Source: Streptomyces sp. NBC_01298 (GTDB taxonomy: Bacteria > Actinomycetota > Actinomycetes > Streptomycetales > Streptomycetaceae). Taken from it: 64,000 nucleotides of DNA. Of this stretch, positions 1 through 6,938 are shown in pieces (the first letter of the stretch is position 1; every line of letters begins with the position of its first letter). The position numbers and the translations under genes are program-made. Below the pieces are notes generated by a model that was not told where the DNA came from, made no database searches, and saw nothing but the letters and a program-made list of their open reading frames with translations. The stretch spans positions 3,720,001 to 3,784,000 of the forward strand of contig NZ_CP108414.1 in NCBI RefSeq assembly GCF_035978755.1, read 5' to 3'.

Positions 1-1176
1 CAGGCGAAGTCCGTCATCTACGCCTCCGGCGGCACCGGCAAGTTCTTCAAGGTGACCTCCAACGCGCACACCCTCACGGGTGACGGCCAGGCGGCCTGCT
101 ACCGCCGCGGCCTGCCGCTGGAGGACATGGAGTTCTTCCAGTTCCACCCGACCGGCATCTGGCGCATGGGCATCCTGCTGACGGAGGGCGCCCGCGGTGA
201 GGGCGGCATCCTCCGCAACAAGGACGGCGAGCGCTTCATGGAGAAGTACGCGCCGGTCATGAAGGACCTCGCGTCCCGTGACGTCGTCTCGCGCTCCATC
301 TACACCGAGATCCGTGAGGGCCGCGGCTGCGGTCCCGCCGGTGACCACGTGTACCTGGACCTGACGCACCTGCCGCCGGAGCAGCTCGACGCGAAGCTCC
401 CGGACATCACCGAGTTCGCGCGCACCTACCTGGGCATCGAGCCGTACACGGACCCGATCCCGATCCAGCCCACCGCGCACTACGCCATGGGCGGCATCCC
501 GACGAACGTCGAGGGTGAGGTCCTCCGGGACAACACCACCGTCGTTCCGGGCCTGTACGCGGCCGGCGAGGTCGCCTGCGTCTCCGTGCACGGCGCGAAC
601 CGCCTGGGCACGAACTCGCTGCTGGACATCAACGTCTTCGGCAAGCGTTCGGGCATCGCGGCCGCCGCGTACGCCCACGCCCACGACTACGTCGAGCTGC
701 CCGAGAACCCGGCGCAGCAGGTCATCGACCAGGTCGAGCGGCTGCGCAACTCCACGGGCAACGAGCGGGTCGCGGACCTGCGCCTGGAGCTCCAGGAGAC
801 GATGGACGCCTGCGTGATGGTGTTCCGCACCGAGCAGACGATCAAGACCGCGGTCGAGAAGATCGCGGAGCTGCGCGAGCGGTACCTGAACGTGTCCGTC
901 CAGGACAAGGGCAAGCGCTTCAACACGGACCTGCTGGAAGCCATCGAGCTGGGCAACCTGCTCGACCTGGCCGAGGTCATGGCCGTGTCCGCGCTGGCGC
1001 GCAAGGAGTCCCGCGGCGGTCACTACCGCGAGGACTACCCCAACCGCGACGACGTCAACTTCATGCGCCACACCATGGCGTACCGCGAGGTCGGCGATGA
1101 CGGCAAGGACTCCGTCCGCCTGGACTACAAGCCGGTCGTCGTCACCCGCTACCAGCCGATGGAGCGTAAGTACTGA
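1..1176 (+). CDS. sdhA: Succinate dehydrogenase flavoprotein subunit (5'-truncated by window edge)
   Basis: Flavoprotein subunit of succinate dehydrogenase (complex II), which oxidises succinate to fumarate at the cytoplasmic face of the membrane. The frame is open from base 1 and ends in TGA, giving 391 residues. Family signatures seen are TEGARGEGGILRNKDGERF, HYAMGGI on the substrate side and NRLGTNSL near the FAD site, followed by the helical C-terminal domain. The N-terminal Rossmann FAD domain and the flavinylated His lie before the window, since the family is about 580 residues long. The stop overlaps the sdhB start by one base (TGATG), so the two are translationally coupled. The call is firm; only the 5' end is missing. 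Confidence 0.97.
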   Translation, partial: QAKSVIYASGGTGKFFKVTSNAHTLTGDGQAACYRRGLPLEDMEFFQFHPTGIWRMGILLTEGARGEGGILRNKDGERFMEKYAPVMKDLASRDVVSRSIYTEIREGRGCGPAGDHVYLDLTHLPPEQLDAKLPDITEFARTYLGIEPYTDPIPIQPTAHYAMGGIPTNVEGEVLRDNTTVVPGLYAAGEVACVSVHGANRLGTNSLLDINVFGKRSGIAAAAYAHAHDYVELPENPAQQVIDQVERLRNSTGNERVADLRLELQETMDACVMVFRTEQTIKTAVEKIAELRERYLNVSVQDKGKRFNTDLLEAIELGNLLDLAEVMAVSALARKESRGGHYREDYPNRDDVNFMRHTMAYREVGDDGKDSVRLDYKPVVVTRYQPMERKY

Positions 1177-1943
1177 TGGCCACCCCGACCCTCAGCAAGA
1201 CGGACCAGATGGAGGCGGCGGCCGCCGCTTCGCCGTTCATCACGGTCACGTTCCGGATCCGCCGGTTCAACCCGGAGATCTCGGACGAGTCGACCTGGCA
1301 GGACTTCCAGATCGAGATCGACCCGAAGGAGCGCGTGCTCGACGGTCTCCACAAGATCAAGTGGGACCTCGACGGCACGCTGACCTTCCGTCGCTCGTGC
1401 GCGCACGGCATCTGCGGCTCCGACGCGATGCGGATCAACGGCAAGAACAGGCTCGCCTGCAAGACGCTGATCAAGGACATCAACCCGGAGAAGCCGATCA
1501 CGGTCGAGGCCATCAAGGGCCTCACCGTGATGAAGGACCTCGTGGTCGACATGGAGCCCTTCTTCCAGGCGTACCGGGACGTCATGCCGTTCCTGGTCAC
1601 CAAGGGCAACGAGCCGACGCGCGAGCGCCTGCAGTCCGCCGAGGACCGCGAGCGCTTCGACGACACCACCAAGTGCATCCTGTGCGCCGCGTGCACGTCC
1701 TCGTGCCCGGTGTTCTGGAACGACGGCCAGTACTTCGGCCCGGCGGCGATCGTCAACGCGCACCGCTTCATCTTCGACTCGCGTGACGAGGCGGGCGAGC
1801 AGCGCCTGGAGATCCTCAACGACAAGGACGGCGTGTGGCGTTGCCGCACGACCTTCAACTGCACCGACGCGTGCCCCCGTGGCATCGAGGTCACGAAGGC
1901 GATCCAGGAAGTGAAGCGGGCACTGATCACCCGCCGCTTCTAG
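1176..1943 (+). CDS. sdhB: Succinate dehydrogenase iron-sulfur subunit
   Basis: Iron-sulfur subunit (255 residues) that carries electrons from the SdhA flavin to the membrane quinone site. The N-terminal [2Fe-2S] ferredoxin domain shows C75, C80 and C95, with Asp at position 83 in the GICGSD stretch as in Escherichia coli SdhB. The C-terminal ferredoxin domain has CILCAACTSSCP (C167, C170, C173, C177) and a second set CRTTFNCTDACP (C223, C229, C233), which together ligate the [4Fe-4S] and [3Fe-4S] clusters. It starts at the ATG overlapping the sdhA stop and is the last gene of the sdh operon, followed by a strong hairpin. Any sdhC/sdhD membrane anchors must lie upstream of the window. Confidence 0.97.
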   Translation: MATPTLSKTDQMEAAAAASPFITVTFRIRRFNPEISDESTWQDFQIEIDPKERVLDGLHKIKWDLDGTLTFRRSCAHGICGSDAMRINGKNRLACKTLIKDINPEKPITVEAIKGLTVMKDLVVDMEPFFQAYRDVMPFLVTKGNEPTRERLQSAEDRERFDDTTKCILCAACTSSCPVFWNDGQYFGPAAIVNAHRFIFDSRDEAGEQRLEILNDKDGVWRCRTTFNCTDACPRGIEVTKAIQEVKRALITRRF

Positions 1944-1952
1944 TCTTTTGAC

Positions 1953-2005
1953 GTACGAGGGCCCCACGCCCGGTGTTCGCACCGGGGGCGGGGCCCTTCG
2001 CGTAC
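1953..2005 (+). terminator. Probable terminator of the sdh operon
   Basis: A GC-rich hairpin starts about 10 bases after the sdhB stop. AGGGCCCC (1958-1965) pairs with GGGGCCCT (1990-1997), the inner arms are nearly complementary around a TTCG loop (1976-1979), and GTACG/CGTAC extend the foot. There is no T-run, as is usual in streptomycetes. Confidence 0.7.
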
Positions 2006-2053
2006 CGCCGATCGCCCTACTGGCCCGCCGGATGCTGTGGAATCATCGGGCAC

Positions 2054-2635
2054 ATGAGTGAGCAGCAGCCGAACCCTTACGCGAGCGAGCCCGGCCAGGG
2101 TGACGAGTACAAGTGGGGCCCCGGAACCCCGAGTTACGGCTATCCGGCCCAGCCGCCCGCGCAGCCCGGCTACGGCTACCCGGCCCAGCCCGCCTACGGC
2201 TACCCGCAACCCCCCGCTTACCAGCCGACCATCGCCGGGCCCGGCATCCCCTCGCCCATGCCCGAACCGATGCCGGCGCCCATGGGCTACCCGGCCGCAG
2301 GGCTCTCCCTGGGCGACATCACGATCGCCGGCGACCAGATCATCACCCCGTCGGGCACCATGCCGCTCAGGGGCGCGATCTGGAACGCCACGGACTTCTC
2401 CCGGACCGAGGAGAAGATCCCGGCGCACGCGATCGTGCTGGCCGTCATCTTCTTCCTGTTCTGCCTGCTCGGCCTGTTCTTCCTGCTGATGAAGGAGCGC
2501 CGCACGACGGGATACATCCAGATCACCGTCAACAGCGGCGGCCGTCACCACTCGACGATGATCCCCGCCGTGGACCCGGGCACGTACATGTGGGTCATGA
2601 GCCAGCTCAACCAGGCGCGCGCACTGAGCATGTAA
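2054..2635 (+). CDS. Small membrane protein with Pro/Gly/Tyr-rich N-terminus
   Basis: Unrecognised 193-residue protein. The first ~75 residues are disordered and rich in Pro, Gly, Tyr and Gln, with repeated YGYP units. A central stretch (GDITIAGDQIITPSGTMPL) looks like a small folded beta segment, one strongly hydrophobic helix lies near residues 118-141 (IVLAVIFFLFCLLGLFFLLM), and a basic C-terminal tail follows. ATG 2054 was chosen because the upstream in-frame extension reads through the sdh terminator hairpin. A similar YGYP-rich head occurs in the membrane protein at 30002. The next gene is 70 bases on and may be independent. The function is unknown; the sequence supports only a membrane-anchored protein. 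Confidence 0.8.
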   Translation: MSEQQPNPYASEPGQGDEYKWGPGTPSYGYPAQPPAQPGYGYPAQPAYGYPQPPAYQPTIAGPGIPSPMPEPMPAPMGYPAAGLSLGDITIAGDQIITPSGTMPLRGAIWNATDFSRTEEKIPAHAIVLAVIFFLFCLLGLFFLLMKERRTTGYIQITVNSGGRHHSTMIPAVDPGTYMWVMSQLNQARALSM

Positions 2636-2705
2636 GCCTGCCGGGTCCCTCCGGCCGGGCAGGAATCCGGTGGCGGGAGGGGGCCCGGTCTCCGAAGATC
2701 ATCGG

Positions 2706-3479
2706 ATGACGATCTCTCATGATGTGGACGGTCCCGCCGACGCTCCGGCCGTCGTCCTGCTGCACTCCTCCGTGTGCGACCGGCGGATGTGGGAGCCGCA
2801 GTGGAAGCCGCTGCTCGCCGCCGGATTCCGGGTGGTCCGGCCGGACTTCCGGACCTGCGGGGACTCCCCCGCCGCCGAAGCCCCGTACAGCGACCCCGAG
2901 GACGTACGGGAGCTGCTGGATCACCTCGGGATCCGGCGGGCCGCGTTCGTCGGGAGCTCGTACGGCGGGCGGGTCGCGCTGACGCTGGCCGCGCTCCACC
3001 CGGAGCTGGTGAGCGCGCTGGCGCTGCTCTGCCCCGCCCGGCCCGCGCAGCGGCGCGGCCCCGCGCTGCTCGCCTTCAACGCCGCCGAGGCCGCCCTGCT
3101 CGACGCCGGCGACCTGGAGGGCGCGGCCGCGCTCAACGCCCGCCAGTGGCTCGGCCCGGACGCCGACGGGGCCGCGCACGCCCTCGTACGGGCCATGCAG
3201 CTCGGGAACCTGCGGGGCGCTCAGAACGCCGACTGGGAGCACGAGCTCCCCGAGCCCGTCTTCGAGCCGGCCGCGGTCACCGCCCCCGTCCTCGCCGTGG
3301 GCGGCGCGCACGACATCGCCGACTTCCGCGAGGTCCCCGCCGAGCTCGCCTCCCTCGTGCCCGGCGCCGTCCACGTCGAGCTGCCCTGGGCCGGACACCT
3401 CCCCTCCCTGGAACGCCCGGAGGAGATCAACCGGTTGCTGCTGGACTTCCTCTTCGAAGCGACCCTTCCCGGGCGCTGA
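2706..3479 (+). CDS. Alpha/beta-fold hydrolase
   Basis: A 257-residue protein with the alpha/beta hydrolase pattern. VVLLHSSVCDRRMW holds the oxyanion-side strand-loop. GSSYGG is the nucleophile elbow with the catalytic Ser in G-x-S-x-G. GGAHDIADF carries the probable acid, and WAGHLPSLERPEE carries the C-terminal His. The substrate cannot be told from sequence; relatives include esterases, haloperoxidase-like enzymes and C-C hydrolases. ATG 2706 was chosen because the Met is followed directly by the first beta strands, and an upstream in-frame start adds only 12 unlikely residues. There is no signal peptide, so it is predicted cytoplasmic. It runs toward the TetR operon but has its own region upstream. 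Confidence 0.85.
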   Translation: MTISHDVDGPADAPAVVLLHSSVCDRRMWEPQWKPLLAAGFRVVRPDFRTCGDSPAAEAPYSDPEDVRELLDHLGIRRAAFVGSSYGGRVALTLAALHPELVSALALLCPARPAQRRGPALLAFNAAEAALLDAGDLEGAAALNARQWLGPDADGAAHALVRAMQLGNLRGAQNADWEHELPEPVFEPAAVTAPVLAVGGAHDIADFREVPAELASLVPGAVHVELPWAGHLPSLERPEEINRLLLDFLFEATLPGR

Positions 3480-3526
3480 CCCGGGAGCTCCTCCGAGCCC
3501 CTCTCCGAGACCTCCGCGCCATTCGC

Positions 3527-3584
3527 TTGAACCTGTTCAAAAATGGGTCTACAGTCAGCGCTGTCAGCAGTTGAACACGTTCAA
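3527..3584 (+). promoter_or_regulatory. Promoter with two TTGAACNNGTTCAA operators for the TetR operon
   Basis: Two perfect 14-bp palindromes of the form TTGAAC-NN-GTTCAA lie at 3527-3540 (centre CT) and 3571-3584 (centre AC), 44 bp apart. The first half of operator 1 is also a good -35 (TTGAAC, 3527-3532), followed after 17 bp by TACAGT (3550-3555) as the -10. Operator 2 falls just downstream of the expected transcription start. A repressor on both sites would block the promoter. The TetR protein encoded last in this operon (4439-5209) is the obvious candidate. Confidence 0.75.
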
Positions 3585-3598
3585 GGGGGCTGAGGGCA

Positions 3599-4003
3599 AT
3601 GGACCTCACCGTGGTCGCGTACGTCATCTACCTGCTCATCAGCATCGGACTCACCGTCTGGGTGGCCCGCACGCTCAGCCGCAACGGCCGCGTCTTCATC
3701 GGCGACGTCCTCCAGGGGAACGAGAAGCTCGCGGACGCCGTCAACCAGCTCCTGGTGGTCGGCTTCTACCTCGTCAACATCGGCTTCGTGACCCTGTACC
3801 TGCGCTCGGCCGACGAGATCGTCGCGGCCCGCGGGCTCTTCGAAGCCCTGTCGGTCAAGCTCGGAGTCGTGCTCCTGGTCCTCGGCGTCATGCACCTCGG
3901 GAACGTCTGGGTGCTGAACAAGATGCGCCGCCGGGGCCTCATGGAGCGCCAGCAGACCCCGCCGGTCGCCCCCCAGGGGTGGACCATGCCCGCCGGGGCC
4001 TGA
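3599..4003 (+). CDS. Small integral membrane protein, first gene of the TetR operon
   Basis: Unrecognised 134-residue protein with three predicted membrane helices (about residues 4-22, 51-70 and 84-104; the last LGVVLLVLGVMHLGNVWVLNKM) and short cytoplasmic tails. The ATG lies 15 bases after the second operator palindrome, with AGGGGGCTGAGGG as a purine-rich ribosome site. It is followed after 5 bases by the DUF393 gene and then the tetR gene, so all three are likely one transcript repressed by that TetR. No catalytic residues are visible. The function is unknown; co-transcription with a thiol-type DCC protein suggests a membrane redox or stress role, which is inference. Confidence 0.82.
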   Translation: MDLTVVAYVIYLLISIGLTVWVARTLSRNGRVFIGDVLQGNEKLADAVNQLLVVGFYLVNIGFVTLYLRSADEIVAARGLFEALSVKLGVVLLVLGVMHLGNVWVLNKMRRRGLMERQQTPPVAPQGWTMPAGA

Positions 4004-4008
4004 TCACC

Positions 4009-4428
4009 GTGGCCGCCACCCGGACCCGGCACCTCACGGTGCTCTACGACGCGAACTGCCCGCTCTGCGTGCACATCCGGCACTGGCTGCTCGGCCAGCG
4101 TTGGCTCGTACCCCTCAGACTCATCCCCGCGGCCTCCGTCGAGGCGCAGCGGCTGTACCCGCGGCTCGACCACGCCTCGACGCTGAAGGAGATCACCGTC
4201 ATCGGCGACTCCGGACAGGTGTGGAGGGGGACGGACGCCTTCATCGTCTGCCTGTGGGCGCTGGCCGAGCACCGGCCGAAGGCGAACTGGCTGGCCACCC
4301 CGGCCGGCCGGCCCTTCGCCCGGGCGGCCATGTACACCGCGTCCACCTGGCGCGAGGCCCTGCGGGACGGGTCCCCGCCGAAGGACGGGGAACCGGCCTG
4401 TGACGTCCAGTGTTCCGCGCCCCGATAG
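4009..4428 (+). CDS. DCC-family (DUF393) thiol-disulfide oxidoreductase-like protein
   Basis: A 139-residue protein with the hallmark N-terminal motif LTVLYDANCPLC, that is, an Asp followed by a CPLC dithiol, which defines the DCC (DUF393) family. It is thought to resemble thioredoxin-fold oxidoreductases; the reaction is not established for most members. GTG 4009 was taken because it is the only start in frame just before the motif and it lies 5 bases after the preceding stop. A later GTDAF stretch and a Trp-rich end also fit the family. Two extra Cys sit near the C-terminus (ACDVQC). It is the middle gene of the TetR operon. Confidence 0.85.
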   Translation: MAATRTRHLTVLYDANCPLCVHIRHWLLGQRWLVPLRLIPAASVEAQRLYPRLDHASTLKEITVIGDSGQVWRGTDAFIVCLWALAEHRPKANWLATPAGRPFARAAMYTASTWREALRDGSPPKDGEPACDVQCSAPR

Positions 4429-4438
4429 GCTCGGGACC

Positions 4439-5209
4439 GTGACTGATCAGAAGGCTCCCAAGAGCGAGCAGACCCGCACGCTCATCCTCGAGACCGCGCT
4501 CCGCCTCTTCCAGGAGCGCGGCTTCGACAAGACGACGATGCGCGGTATCGCCAAGGAGGCCGGAGTATCGGTCGGCAACGCCTACTACTACTTCGAGTCC
4601 AAGGAACACCTGGTCCAGGGTTTCTACGACCGGATCGGCGCCGCCCACCTGGCGGCGGTCCGGCCGATCCTGGACCGGGAGACCGATCTGCAGAAGCGGC
4701 TCGCGGGCGTCCTGACCAGCTGGCTGGACATCGCGGCGCCGTACCACGAGTTCGCCTCGCAGTTCTTCAAGAACGCCGCGGACCCGGAGAGCCCGCTCAG
4801 CCCGTTCTCCCCGGAGTCGGAGCCGGCCCGCAAGCAGGCGATCGACATGCACCGCGAGGTGCTGGCGGGGGCCAAGACCAAGGTGCCGGACGAGCTGGCC
4901 GACGTACTGCCGGAGCTGATGTGGCTCTCGCAGATGGGCCTGGTCCTCTACTGGGTCTTCGACCGCTCCCCGGACAGCGAGAAGACCCGCAAGCTCGCAC
5001 AGCGCGGCGCGCAGCTCACGACCCGGGGCATCATCCTGGCCCGGTTCCGGGTGCTGCGGCCGCTGGTGCGCGAGGTGCACGAGCTGTTCACGGACTTCCT
5101 GCCGGGCATGGCCCAGTCGGCCGTGTCCCGTCCGGGCCGCAAGCGGGCCTCCGACCCCGACGCGGGGCCGGAGGAGGGCCCGGAGGTCGGCCCGGAGGTC
5201 GGCCCGTAG
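4439..5209 (+). CDS. TetR-family transcriptional regulator
   Basis: A 256-residue regulator with a typical N-terminal TetR DNA-binding domain (about residues 10-56): ILETALRLFQERGFDKTTMR, then the turn and recognition helix GIAKEAGVSVGNAYYYFESK. The C-terminal ligand domain is all-helical and of unknown specificity, and the last residues repeat GPEV. GTG 4439 was chosen over an upstream ATG (4400) because homologous TetR proteins begin shortly before the first helix. TAGGCT lies 7 bases before this GTG, so an internal leaderless promoter is possible. It closes the operon starting at 3599 and is the likely reader of the TTGAACNNGTTCAA sites. A convergent terminator follows. Confidence 0.9.
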   Translation: MTDQKAPKSEQTRTLILETALRLFQERGFDKTTMRGIAKEAGVSVGNAYYYFESKEHLVQGFYDRIGAAHLAAVRPILDRETDLQKRLAGVLTSWLDIAAPYHEFASQFFKNAADPESPLSPFSPESEPARKQAIDMHREVLAGAKTKVPDELADVLPELMWLSQMGLVLYWVFDRSPDSEKTRKLAQRGAQLTTRGIILARFRVLRPLVREVHELFTDFLPGMAQSAVSRPGRKRASDPDAGPEEGPEVGPEVGP

Positions 5210-5220
5210 GCAGGGGGCAG

Positions 5221-5240
5221 GGGGCCCGTAGGCGGGCCCC
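5221..5240. terminator. Bidirectional hairpin between tetR and the peptide-binding protein gene
   Basis: GGGGCCCG (5221-5228) pairs with CGGGCCCC (5233-5240) around a TAGG loop. It lies in the 39-bp gap between two convergent genes and could end transcription from both sides. Confidence 0.6.
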
Positions 5241-5248
5241 GAAGGGGC

Positions 5249-6808
5249 CTACAGCCAGCCGAGTTCCCACAGCCGCCACACGCCGGTGCCGTCCGAGAGG
5301 TACTGGGCGCCCGCGACGGCCTCGCGGGACATCACGTAGTCCTTCTTCTGCCAGATCGGCATCATCGGGACCTGCTGCGCGACCAGCTTCTGCAGGTCGC
5401 GGAAGTCGTTGGCGGCCGCCCCGCGGTCGGAGAAGGACTGGGTACGGGCGATGAGGGCGTCGACGCCCTTGTCGGAGTAGCCGCTGTTCATCGAGTTGCC
5501 GGCGCCGACGAGCGGGGCGAGGAAGTTGTCCGCGTCCGGGAAGTCGGCGATCCAGCCGATGGTGTAGGCGTCGAACTCGCCCGCCGCGTAGGCCTTCTGG
5601 AAGTCGGTCCACTTCTCGACCGGCTTGACGGTCAGCTTGAAGAGCCCGGTGGACTCCAGCTGCGCCTTCAGCTCCTCGGCCTCCGGGACGCTCGAGCCGC
5701 GCTCGTTGACCCCGAGGGTGATCGCGACGGGGGTGGTGATGCCGGCGTCCTTGAGCAGCTTCTTCGCGGTGAGCCCGTTCGGCGAGGGCCAGGCGTCGAA
5801 GAACGGCGTGCTGTGGGCGGCGATGCCCGCCGGGACGAGCGAGTAGAGCGGGGTGACGGTGCCCTTGTAGACCTCGGTCGCGACCTTGGCCCGGTCCACG
5901 ATCGCGGCGACGGCCTGGCGGACGGCGGGCTGGGCCACCGGGGAGCCGGGGCGGAGGTTGAAGACCATGCTGCGGATCTCCGTACCGCCCGAAGCCTGGT
6001 ACCGGGTGTCCTCCAGGCCCGGGTTCAGGTCGGCCAGGACCGCCGGGGGCATGTCGCGGTGGGCGACCTCGATCCCGTGGTCGGTCCAGGCCTGGTCCAA
6101 CTGCGCGGAGTCCTTGAAGTACTTGACGGTGACCGCGCTCTTGGAGACCTTGCCCTGGCCCTTGTACGAGGCGTTGGGCTTGAGCTCGGCGCTCGCGCCG
6201 GCCGCGTAGTCACCGAGGGTGAAGGGGCCGGAACCGTCGACCTTCTCCTCCTCGCGCAGGGCCTTGGCCGGGTACTTGTCCTTGTCCACGATCGAGGCGG
6301 CGCCCGTCGCGATCTTGAACGGGAAGGTGGCGTCCCCGGCGGAGAGACTGAAGGTGACGGTGCGGCCCTCGGCCTTGACCGATTCCAGGGTGTTGAACAG
6401 CGGCGCCGGGCCCTGGTCGGAGTTGATCGCCTTGATCCGGTCGAAGGAGTACTTGACGTCCTCGGCGGTGATCGCGCGACCGGAGGAGAACTTCACGTCC
6501 GGGCGCAGCTCGCACTGGTACGTGGTGAGCTTGTCGCCGATGAAGTTGCAGGCGGCGGCCGCGTCGGGCACCGGGGTGTCCGCACCGGGCTTGATGGTCA
6601 GCAGCGACTGGTAGACGTTGCTGAACAGGGCCCAGGAGCCGGCGTCGTACGCGCCCGCGGGGTCGAGGGAGGAGACCACGTCGCTCGTGCCGACGCGGAT
6701 CGGCTTGCCGCCTCCGGCGGTCTCCGGCAGCAACTGCCAGGTGCCGACGCCGGCCACGCCGAGGACCAGCCCGGCCGCGATGACTTTCGAGCGGACAGAC
6801 CGCAGCAT
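5249..6808 (-). CDS. ABC transporter substrate-binding protein, family 5 (peptide/nickel type)
   Basis: A 519-residue extracytoplasmic solute-binding protein of the oligopeptide/dipeptide (SBP family 5) type. It has a hydrophobic N-terminal segment (VIAAGLVLGVAGVGTW) acting as a signal or anchor. The family opening follows (GTSDVVSSLDPAGAYD), then the signature LRPDVKFSSGRAITAEDVKYSFDRI and a late FDAYTIGWIADFPDADNF. No lipobox Cys is seen, so it is probably retained by an uncleaved helix. ATG 6808 is preferred over 6835 because GGAGTCAAGG precedes it. No permease or ATPase genes are next to it, so it is an orphan binding protein that must work with a transporter elsewhere. Ligand unknown. 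Confidence 0.9.
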   Translation of the reverse strand: MLRSVRSKVIAAGLVLGVAGVGTWQLLPETAGGGKPIRVGTSDVVSSLDPAGAYDAGSWALFSNVYQSLLTIKPGADTPVPDAAAACNFIGDKLTTYQCELRPDVKFSSGRAITAEDVKYSFDRIKAINSDQGPAPLFNTLESVKAEGRTVTFSLSAGDATFPFKIATGAASIVDKDKYPAKALREEEKVDGSGPFTLGDYAAGASAELKPNASYKGQGKVSKSAVTVKYFKDSAQLDQAWTDHGIEVAHRDMPPAVLADLNPGLEDTRYQASGGTEIRSMVFNLRPGSPVAQPAVRQAVAAIVDRAKVATEVYKGTVTPLYSLVPAGIAAHSTPFFDAWPSPNGLTAKKLLKDAGITTPVAITLGVNERGSSVPEAEELKAQLESTGLFKLTVKPVEKWTDFQKAYAAGEFDAYTIGWIADFPDADNFLAPLVGAGNSMNSGYSDKGVDALIARTQSFSDRGAAANDFRDLQKLVAQQVPMMPIWQKKDYVMSREAVAGAQYLSDGTGVWRLWELGWL

Positions 6809-6888
6809 CCTTGACTCCACCCCACACGGGCGCACACCGAAGTCTGCGACCAGTTATCCGATTATCGGTCACATCCCATCATGGAATT

Positions 6889-6907
6889 TCGGCCTCGGGA
6901 AGGCCGA
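6889..6907 (-). terminator. Small hairpin after the metallophosphoesterase gene
   Basis: TCGGCC (6889-6894) pairs with GGCCGA (6902-6907) around a 7-base loop and is flanked by AAA and TTT. It lies 31 bases downstream of the metallophosphoesterase stop (minus strand) and may be a weak terminator or part of the leader of the next gene. Confidence 0.4.
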
Positions 6908-6938
6908 TTTGTGGCGTGGCGTTGGAGGTTCGGACGGT

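Noticed and set aside
3571..4428. Longer version of the DUF393 protein starting at 3571
   Set aside because: It would overlap the whole upstream membrane protein gene in another frame and begin inside an operator palindrome; GTG 4009 fits the family length.
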